From assembly GCA_902826385.1 (NCBI GenBank), contig CADEEU010000088.1, positions 1 through 11,089 of the forward strand: 11,089 nucleotides of DNA, given 5' to 3'. A program made the translations under genes and the position numbers. Shown in pieces: positions 6,749 through 11,089 of this stretch (position 1 is its first letter; each line of letters starts with the position of its first letter). A model generated the notes under the pieces. That model did not search any database. It was not told where the DNA came from and saw only the letters and a program-made list of their open reading frames with translations. This stretch comes from an uncultured Acidobacteriota bacterium. GTDB lineage: Bacteria > Acidobacteriota > Blastocatellia > Pyrinomonadales > Pyrinomonadaceae.

Positions 6749-8008
6749 TTACTTAATGACCTCGCTTGCGACCACTCCGTTGATTATCGTGCCGGTGCAG
6801 TGCGTCGTAAATTCGAAAGGATCGCCATCGTACATCGCGATGTCAGCGTCCTTGCCGACTGCGATCGAGCCGACGCGTTGGTCGATGCCGAGGATCTTTG
6901 CAGCGTCGATCGTTATCGATGCAAGAGCGTCGCGCTGTGACAGTCCGTTCGCGGCGGCCATCGCGGCTTCGAACAGGACGATGCGCGTTTTCGGCACATA
7001 GCTTTCATAGCCGCTCTGCAAAGCGACCGGAATTCCCGCGGCACGAAGCTTCGAAGCATTTTCGAGCGAGAGGTTCGCACGCTCGCCGCCGGGCCGAGCC
7101 ATCGAGGCGTGAACGATAACGGGGAAGCCGGACGCTTTGATCTCGTTTGCGATCAGGTGTCCGTCGGCCGCTCCGTCAAGCACGATTTTGATGTTGAACT
7201 CTTTTGCGATCCGAAGTGCGGTAAAAATGTCCTGCGAGCTTTCGGCGGTGATCAACAGCGGAATCTCACGCTTGATGACGCGGGCCATGATTAGAGATTT
7301 TAGGTCTTTCGGTTGTTCCGTTTTGGTTAAATTCTCTTGGGCCTTTATCAACTCGGCACGCAGCATCGACGCCTGTTTGGCTCGAGTTCCGGGCGAGCGG
7401 CCCTGAGCGTTAGCGCCGGAGCCAAGCGTAACCGCGATCATTGCGGTCGGGACGATCGTCGCTTCATCGACATTCTTGCCCCATGTTTTGGCGATCATCG
7501 TTTGACCTGACGCCAGGGCACCTGGCTGGTGTCCCGTGTGGATCGTCGTTATGCCGTACTGCCGTGCGACCTCGACCAGCCTTTCCTCGGCGTTGTAGGC
7601 GTCCGTCGCCCGCAGCTCCGGCTGGAACGTGCCGCCGCCGTCGAGACCCATCTGATCATGCGGCTGGTTTAAGTAACCGTTCAAACCGATCACGGTATGC
7701 GCGTCGATCAACCCGGGCGTCACGACCTTGGCCGAGAAGACGCGGTAGTTCGAGGGAATACTTACCGTCGATGCAGGGCCGACAGCTTCGATCTTGCCGC
7801 CTTTGATAAGAACGACACCGTCCTTAATCGGGTCGCCGGCCATCGTCCATATGGTCTCGCCTTTGATTGCTATCTGTGCGTTTGTATTTACCGCAGAGAC
7901 ACAGAGGCACAGAGAAACCAATGTAAAGATCCCCAGACCACACTGCTTCAAGCTCTTTTGAAAGCTCCTGTATTTCTGTGTCTTTGTGGTTAATAATTCT
8001 TTCGTCAT
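6749..8008 (-). CDS. exported amidohydrolase paralogue with degenerate metal site
   Basis: A 419-residue imidazolonepropionase-like amidohydrolase (COG1228 type): KGETIWTMAGDPIKDGVVLIKGGKI (49-73), VTPGLIDAHTVIG (96-108), GITTIHTGHQPGALASGQT (152-170) and the C-terminal VGSIAVGKDADIAMYDGDP (379-397). Aligned with the paralogue upstream, its metal ligands are mostly missing: HxH is H104-T-V, HTHRH is TAESS (254-258), QH is DG (278-279) and HTDD is QSGY (331-334). It may be a non-catalytic partner or act differently. Start ATG 8008 follows GGAGGT by 8 bases; its first base is the last base of the upstream TAA. Residues about 6-41, including the signal peptide core, are encoded by an inserted repeat. 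Confidence 0.88.
   Translation of the reverse strand: MTKELLTTKTQKYRSFQKSLKQCGLGIFTLVSLCLCVSAVNTNAQIAIKGETIWTMAGDPIKDGVVLIKGGKIEAVGPASTVSIPSNYRVFSAKVVTPGLIDAHTVIGLNGYLNQPHDQMGLDGGGTFQPELRATDAYNAEERLVEVARQYGITTIHTGHQPGALASGQTMIAKTWGKNVDEATIVPTAMIAVTLGSGANAQGRSPGTRAKQASMLRAELIKAQENLTKTEQPKDLKSLIMARVIKREIPLLITAESSQDIFTALRIAKEFNIKIVLDGAADGHLIANEIKASGFPVIVHASMARPGGERANLSLENASKLRAAGIPVALQSGYESYVPKTRIVLFEAAMAAANGLSQRDALASITIDAAKILGIDQRVGSIAVGKDADIAMYDGDPFEFTTHCTGTIINGVVASEVIK
7887..7993. repeat. MITE-like inverted-repeat element inside a coding region
   Basis: A roughly 107-bp element bounded by 26-base imperfect inverted repeats (7887-7912 and 7968-7993) that match at 20 of 26 positions, both built around the core AGACACAGA. 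Text of the type CAGAGACACAGAGGCACAG is one I recognise as a widely dispersed short repeat, read in different frames as TEAQR or SLCLC peptides; this is memory, not a search. The element is entirely within the amidohydrolase gene and keeps its frame open, encoding residues about 6-41. No transposase is present. Target duplication is unclear; a TA or TTA duplication is possible at the edges. Confidence 0.65.
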
Positions 8009-9339
8009 TAGTTTCCACCTCCCAGGTCTCCGTCGAAGCAATTGATGTGTGCGAGAGTATCGCCGTCATCGGACGCTCCTTTGCCGCCCGTTGCATAAAC
8101 GCGGTCCTTCGGGTCGGATCGGTCGAACACCTTTTTGCCCTCGATCCAGGTTTGCTCGATGTGGGAGTAGACGCTCAGAGGTTCGCCAGACAGGACGATA
8201 AAGTCGGCATCCTTTCCGTCTTCGAGCGAGCCCACGCGGTCCTGCAGATCGAGCATGATAGCGTTCGCCATCGTCATTCCGTACAGAGCCTTGTCGCGGC
8301 TCATTCCAGCCCGAACGGCCAGCCCGGCCGAGCGAAGGAACCAGCGCGAATCGGTAACTCCATCGTCGGTGTGAAATCCGACCAGCCCGCCGGCTTTCTC
8401 CAACGCGACGCCGTTCTTAAAATCGACATCCATCGTTTCGAGCTTTCCGCCCGGAGCGTCGATCATGATGATCGACGACGGAGCTTTGGCTTTCGCGATC
8501 TCGTCCGCGACCTTCCACGCTTCCGAAACGTGCTGCAAGACGATGCGGAAACCGAATTCTTTCGAAAGCCGCAGGGCGGTCATAATGTCATCGTGTCGGT
8601 GGGTGTGGAAATGCACCATTCGTTTACCTTCAAGCACCTCGACGAGAGCTTCCATCGCCAGATCGCGAGGCGGAAGCTTCGTTTTATCGTTTCCGGCTTT
8701 AGCGATCTTGTCTTTGTATTCCTGGGCTTTGATGAACTGCTCGCGTACCAGGGCGGCCGATTTTGCTCTTGTGCCGGGGAAACTGCCGCCGCCGGAGCGA
8801 ATGGAGTTGGTTCCGTTGGCAAACTTGATCCCGCCCATGTACTTTCCGGCTTTGTCCAGAATCAAAAGGTCTTCGATCTTTACCGGATTGTCACGAAGCT
8901 TTAGGTAAAGCGTTTGTCCGCTGTCGAGATGGCCCGAACCGGGCATGATATTGGCGGTCGTTATGCCGCCGGCCTGAGCGCGTTGAATGCTGGACGCACG
9001 TGGATTCAGGCTATCAAGGATTCGGACATCCGGTTGTATCGGCGAGGTTGAATCCGCACCGGCGGGTCCGCCGATGTGACTGTGAGTGTCGACAAGGCCT
9101 GGCATGATCACCTTGCCGGCCACGTCGATAGTTTGTACATCCGAGGACAATCGAACCGTTCGGGCGTCGCCGACCGCGGTTATCTTTCCGTTTTGGACCA
9201 AAAGGATGCCCTGTTCAATTGCGGCTCCGCTGATCGTAATTATGCGTGCGTTTATGAAGGCTGTAGGACGCTGCTGTCCCAAAACCGTACACAAAGATGC
9301 GAGAACGGTAATCGACAATACTAAAACGTATCTAAACAT
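8008..9339 (-). CDS. exported imidazolonepropionase-like amidohydrolase
   Basis: A 443-residue metal-dependent amidohydrolase with a Sec signal (residues 1-21, MFRYVLVLSITVLASLCTVLG). The catalytic site is complete: HSH (86-88) in VIMPGLVDTHSHIGG, HFHTHRHDD (243-251), QH (269-270), and HTDD (323-326). The closing beta-sandwich motif VGSLEDGKDADFIVLSGEP follows. Such proteins hydrolyse cyclic amides, dipeptides or similar bonds; the substrate is not predictable here. AGGAG lies just upstream of the ATG (9341-9348). Its last codons Gly-Gly-Gly-Asn double as the Shine-Dalgarno of the downstream paralogue. The two genes are clearly an operon from a tandem duplication that has since diverged. Confidence 0.93.
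   Translation of the reverse strand: MFRYVLVLSITVLASLCTVLGQQRPTAFINARIITISGAAIEQGILLVQNGKITAVGDARTVRLSSDVQTIDVAGKVIMPGLVDTHSHIGGPAGADSTSPIQPDVRILDSLNPRASSIQRAQAGGITTANIMPGSGHLDSGQTLYLKLRDNPVKIEDLLILDKAGKYMGGIKFANGTNSIRSGGGSFPGTRAKSAALVREQFIKAQEYKDKIAKAGNDKTKLPPRDLAMEALVEVLEGKRMVHFHTHRHDDIMTALRLSKEFGFRIVLQHVSEAWKVADEIAKAKAPSSIIMIDAPGGKLETMDVDFKNGVALEKAGGLVGFHTDDGVTDSRWFLRSAGLAVRAGMSRDKALYGMTMANAIMLDLQDRVGSLEDGKDADFIVLSGEPLSVYSHIEQTWIEGKKVFDRSDPKDRVYATGGKGASDDGDTLAHINCFDGDLGGGN
8017..8022 (-). promoter_or_regulatory. Shine-Dalgarno embedded in upstream gene's last codons
   Basis: GGAGGT on the minus strand, 8 bases before ATG 8008. It is read as the Gly-Gly codons near the end of the upstream amidohydrolase. 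It fixes the downstream start at 8008 rather than the longer in-frame option at 8041, and with the TAATG stop/start overlap points to translational coupling. Confidence 0.8.
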
Positions 9340-9484
9340 TCTTCTCCTTTTTCTAGCTGTCTGCGAATGAAATTGCGGGACCTGTATCTAGCTAAAGTGC
9401 AATGAAATGCATGACATGTCAAGGACGACAGGTCTGGAATACGGCGCGTTATCGGCGTTCCCCGACAGAAAGTGTTGAAACGGT

Positions 9485-9513
9485 AAGATACGCCTCCAAT
9501 TAATTCTCTTCAA
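9485..9513 (-). promoter_or_regulatory. weak promoter candidate for the amidohydrolase operon
   Basis: On the minus strand, TTGAAG (9513-9508) and TATCTT (9490-9485) are 17 bases apart, each 4 of 6 to the sigma-70 consensus. Transcription would start about 140 bases before the ATG at 9339. This is a low-stringency match and could be chance. Confidence 0.2.
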
Positions 9514-9638
9514 AGGTTTTAGCACCCTCTCTCACAGTCAAATTCCGTCAAATTGAACGATTTTTCGGGAACAAAAGGGCACAATGAACGTATCTACATT
9601 ATGAGCCAGGCAGTACCGTGCTCAGGTCTGTTAGGTCT

Positions 9639-9644
9639 TATACT
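9639..9644 (+). promoter_or_regulatory. candidate -10 box for the small-protein leader
   Basis: TATACT in an AT-rich stretch would start an RNA near 9651, just before three hairpins and the 70-residue gene, giving a leader of about 130 bases. No good -35 is visible 16-18 bases upstream, so another sigma factor or an activator would be needed, or the call is wrong. Confidence 0.25.
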
Positions 9645-9661
9645 AAAAATAATTGAAAAAT

Positions 9662-9767
9662 ATTCCGCAAAACGTCGGAATTTACTCCGTCAAGCTTTCG
9701 GCACACCGTTTGCTCTTCTGTAAAGGCAGCAGAGACCGTTGTTCTGGACCCAGGACGGACAGAACAA
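9662..9767 (+). promoter_or_regulatory. structured 5' leader with three successive hairpins
   Basis: Three stem-loops follow each other ahead of the small-protein gene. Hairpin 1: ATTCCG (9662-9667) with CGGAAT (9676-9681), loop of 8. Hairpin 2: CTCTTCTG (9713-9720) with CAGCAGAG (9727-9734), one mismatch, loop of 6. Hairpin 3: TTGTTCTG (9739-9746) with CAGAACAA (9760-9767), perfect 8 bp, loop of 13. The last stem ends directly at the Shine-Dalgarno GGAGGT, and the AA preceding it is in the stem. This could stabilise the mRNA, tune translation or sense a factor. It matches no riboswitch class I know. Short stems can be chance, though three in about 105 bases is notable. Confidence 0.45.
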
Positions 9768-9773
9768 GGAGGT
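9768..9773 (+). promoter_or_regulatory. perfect Shine-Dalgarno of the 70-aa gene
   Basis: GGAGGT within AAGGAGGT, 10 bases before ATG 9784. It is the strongest plus-strand ribosome site in the window and sets the start at 9784 rather than the in-frame upstream ATG at 9739, which falls inside hairpin 3. Confidence 0.8.
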
Positions 9774-9783
9774 AACAGGCATA

Positions 9784-9996
9784 ATGACAAAGAATACTAA
9801 AATCAAGGTTATCAAGCGTTCCGACGCCACGCAGGCGGTTCAGCTTAAGCCCGCAAAGGCGGATAAGCGTAATGCGGCACGTGACATGGTATCGAACGTT
9901 AAAAATTGGGTAACCGACTTCCAGTCGCGTAAGCGCGACGAAACAAAAGCGGCGATCGAGAAATTTTTGATCAAGCCGCAAACGAGCGAGGTTTAG
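9784..9996 (+). CDS. small basic protein of unknown function (70 aa)
   Basis: A 70-residue protein with no family I recognise. It has 17 Lys/Arg against 8 Asp/Glu (net about +9). There is a basic, probably unstructured N-terminal third (MTKNTKIKVIKR, then LKPAKADKR), followed by a likely amphipathic helical region from about 30 to 64 containing VKNWVTDFQSRKRDETKAA. There is no Cys, no signal peptide and no membrane segment, so it is probably cytoplasmic and may bind nucleic acid or the ribosome, which is inference only. A perfect Shine-Dalgarno, a structured leader and an intrinsic terminator 33 bases downstream indicate a single-gene, probably well-expressed transcript. It does not resemble ribosomal protein S21 or a histone-like HU protein. 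Confidence 0.82.
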   Translation: MTKNTKIKVIKRSDATQAVQLKPAKADKRNAARDMVSNVKNWVTDFQSRKRDETKAAIEKFLIKPQTSEV

Positions 9997-10028
9997 GTAC
10001 CACCCCTCAAATTCCGTCCTGAAACTTC

Positions 10029-10057
10029 GGGGCAGCCTTTTTTGGCTGTCCCTTTTT
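10029..10057 (+). terminator. intrinsic terminator of the small-protein gene
   Basis: GGGGCAGCC (10029-10037) pairs with GGCTGTCCC (10044-10052) as a 9-bp GC-rich stem with one G-U pair. The loop is six T, and a run of five T follows (10053-10057). It lies 32 bases after the TAG of the 70-residue gene and isolates it from the dehydrogenase gene downstream. Confidence 0.88.
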
Positions 10058-10148
10058 ATTTCCTACGGCCATCAAGCCGTTGAAAATTTGGCATTTGCCC
10101 GACTTCATTGCTATCCTAACGGCGTTCCATAAAATTTCTGAATTGGGT

Positions 10149-10910
10149 ATGAAGGACAAAATTGCTGTTGTCACGGGTGCGAGCAGCGGCATCGGTCGTG
10201 CTGTATCGTTAAGATTTGCGGCCGATGGTGCGACCGTCGTGGCCGTCGGGCGAAATCAGGCCGAGCTTAGCAGCCTGCGGGACGAAGCTCGCCAATTTGA
10301 AGGCGTCGTCAAGCCGCATTTGGCCGATGTGACGGAAACGTCGCAGATGGATCGATTGGTTACAGAGACTATCGAGTTTCACGGTAAGATCGACATTCTG
10401 GTGAATGCCGCTGGGATAATCAAAAATGGGTCGATCGAGGATACGACGCTCGATGACTGGGACAAGATGATGAACGTAAATCTGCGTTCGCTGTTCTATT
10501 TGACGCAAAAAGTGGTGCCGCATCTCGTCGCATCGAAGGGGAACATCGTCAATGTCTCAAGTGTTACCGGGTTGCGTGCGTTCCCGAACGTGTTGGCTTA
10601 TTGCGTTTCAAAAGCGGCAACCGATCAGTTGACGCGGTGCTCCGCGTTGGAATTGGCCCCAAAAGGTGTCCGTGTGAATGCGGTCAATCCTGGCGTAGTC
10701 GTAACGAACCTCCATAAACGAGGCGGCATGAGCGAGGAAAATTACGAGACATTTGTAGCGAATGCGAAAAACACTCATCCGCTGGGGCGTGCGGGGACGC
10801 CTCAGGAAGTCGCGGACCTGATCGCTTTTTTGGCTTCCGATAAAGCGGGTTGGATCACCGGAGCCAGTTACCCTATCGACGGCGGCCGCGGCCAGACGTG
10901 CGCCAGATAA
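10149..10910 (+). CDS. short-chain dehydrogenase/reductase (SDR), classical
   Basis: A 253-residue cytoplasmic oxidoreductase of the classical SDR family. It has the Rossmann glycine motif TGASSGIG (9-16), Arg35 after the second strand (VAVGRN), which favours NADP(H), NAAG (86-89), and the catalytic set Asn109, Ser138 (in NVSSVTG), Tyr151 and Lys155 (YCVSK). The C-terminal WITGASYPIDGGRGQTCAR is typical of FabG-like and glucose-dehydrogenase-like SDRs. The substrate cannot be assigned. I chose ATG 10149 because the protein then begins MKDKIAVVTG as the family does; a TTG at 10080 would add 23 unfamiliar residues. No strong Shine-Dalgarno is visible. The next gene starts 6 bases after its stop. 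Confidence 0.92.
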   Translation: MKDKIAVVTGASSGIGRAVSLRFAADGATVVAVGRNQAELSSLRDEARQFEGVVKPHLADVTETSQMDRLVTETIEFHGKIDILVNAAGIIKNGSIEDTTLDDWDKMMNVNLRSLFYLTQKVVPHLVASKGNIVNVSSVTGLRAFPNVLAYCVSKAATDQLTRCSALELAPKGVRVNAVNPGVVVTNLHKRGGMSEENYETFVANAKNTHPLGRAGTPQEVADLIAFLASDKAGWITGASYPIDGGRGQTCAR

Positions 10911-10916
10911 AGATCA

Positions 10917-11089
10917 GTGAAGATAAAGCTGCTGCCAAGTACGTTCGAAAAAGACGGTGCAGCCTCCGGGCGGCAGCATCTAACTACGCTTATCGTCGAC
11001 GATCTAATTTCGTTCGACGCCGGAAGTTTGGCGATGGCCTGCAGTGACGAGCAGCGGTCGTCGATCCGTGACATCGTGATAAGCCACGC
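10917..11089 (+). CDS. metallo-beta-lactamase-fold hydrolase, 3' truncated by window
   Basis: A reading frame from GTG 10917 stays open to the window edge (57 codons). It begins KIKLLPSTFEKDGAASGRQH, then LTTLIVDDLISFDAGSLAMA (22-41) and DIVISHA (52-58, the last codon partial). This matches the N-terminus of metallo-beta-lactamase-fold proteins of the class-II cAMP-phosphodiesterase-like type: two strands, a D-A-G-S turn, then I-x-x-[ST]-H, which normally continues into the metal motif HxHxDH. The window ends exactly there, so the metal site cannot be checked. It sits 6 bases after the dehydrogenase and is probably co-transcribed with it. The start is GTG with only weak purines upstream. Confidence 0.75.
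   Translation, partial: MKIKLLPSTFEKDGAASGRQHLTTLIVDDLISFDAGSLAMACSDEQRSSIRDIVISH

Larger units (their letters stand above)
9340..9783. other. divergent intergenic region, 444 bp, no recognised gene
   Basis: This region separates the minus-strand hydrolase operon from the plus-strand 70-residue gene, so it must hold promoters in both directions. I see no tRNA, rRNA or credible protein. Notable items are a direct repeat of GTCAAATT 10 bases apart (9537-9544, 9547-9554), a weak minus-strand promoter candidate (9485-9513), TATACT at 9639, and three hairpins from 9662 to 9767. The part 9349-9480 shows only short chance-level palindromes such as GACATGTC (9413-9420). Confidence 0.7.

Noticed and set aside
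7887..7993. CRISPR or transposon with its own transposase
   Set aside because: There are no regularly spaced direct repeats and no transposase gene; only a pair of inverted arms is visible.
8009..8041. Longer start for the downstream amidohydrolase at 8041
   Set aside because: It would add 11 residues overlapping the upstream gene, while ATG 8008 has an ideal GGAGGT at 8 bases and a coupled stop/start.
7978..8904. Open plus-strand frame of 308 codons opposite the amidohydrolase
   Set aside because: Antisense shadow of the intact amidohydrolase; no domain or ribosome site.
9413..9420. Palindrome GACATGTC as an operator
   Set aside because: An 8-base palindrome is expected by chance in a region of this size, and no second copy is present.
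9739..9783. Upstream in-frame ATG (9739) for the small basic protein
   Set aside because: It lies inside a hairpin, has no Shine-Dalgarno, and would put the strong GGAGGT inside the coding region.
9682..9981. Minus-strand frame of 99 codons opposite the 70-residue gene
   Set aside because: It lacks a ribosome site and runs against a gene with a perfect Shine-Dalgarno and a plus-strand terminator.

Overview
The window looks like a chromosomal stretch of a Gram-negative bacterium with about 50-55% GC. My best guess is Acidobacteriota, in the Blastocatellia/Pyrinomonadales area. This rests on the mix of exported S10 peptidase, exported imidazolonepropionase-like amidohydrolases and a DUF3574 protein, on frequent TTG/GTG starts, and on two short hairpin repeats of a kind I remember from such genomes. 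No marker gene proves it. Nothing suggests phage, plasmid, transposase or CRISPR.

Region 1 (1-3365, + strand) is a ferrous-iron uptake operon: feoA, feoB, then a 53-residue Cys-rich FeoB-associated membrane protein (2320-2481) that is easily missed because it starts with GTG. Its stop codon overlaps the TTG start of an EamA/DMT-family transporter. Region 2 (3390-5117, + strand) holds a MogA/MoaB-type molybdopterin protein, a YkgJ-type Cys-cluster protein and a small exported DUF3574 protein. All six intergenic steps in regions 1 and 2 are tight, so the seven or eight genes could be co-transcribed, although only the Feo part is functionally coherent.

Region 3 (5114-9339, - strand) has three exported hydrolase-type proteins: an S10 serine carboxypeptidase-like enzyme, whose stop overlaps the converging DUF3574 stop, and two tandem paralogous amidohydrolases. 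The upstream paralogue (8008-9339) keeps its metal ligands. The downstream one (6749-8008) has lost nearly all of them, and its entire signal peptide is encoded by a roughly 107-bp MITE-like inverted-repeat element. The pair is translationally coupled through a TAATG junction. A second hairpin repeat lies between this pair and the peptidase gene.

Region 4 (9340-10910, + strand) begins with about 440 bp without a recognisable gene. The last 120 bp form a structured leader with three successive hairpins, the third abutting a perfect Shine-Dalgarno. The leader precedes a 70-residue basic protein of unknown function that has its own intrinsic terminator. An NADP-type short-chain dehydrogenase follows. 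The window ends inside a metallo-beta-lactamase-fold gene (10917 onward) that is cut just at its metal-binding motif.

The most unusual items are the structured leader with its orphan small protein, the apparent pseudo-amidohydrolase paired with an intact paralogue, and the signal peptide supplied by a mobile repeat.
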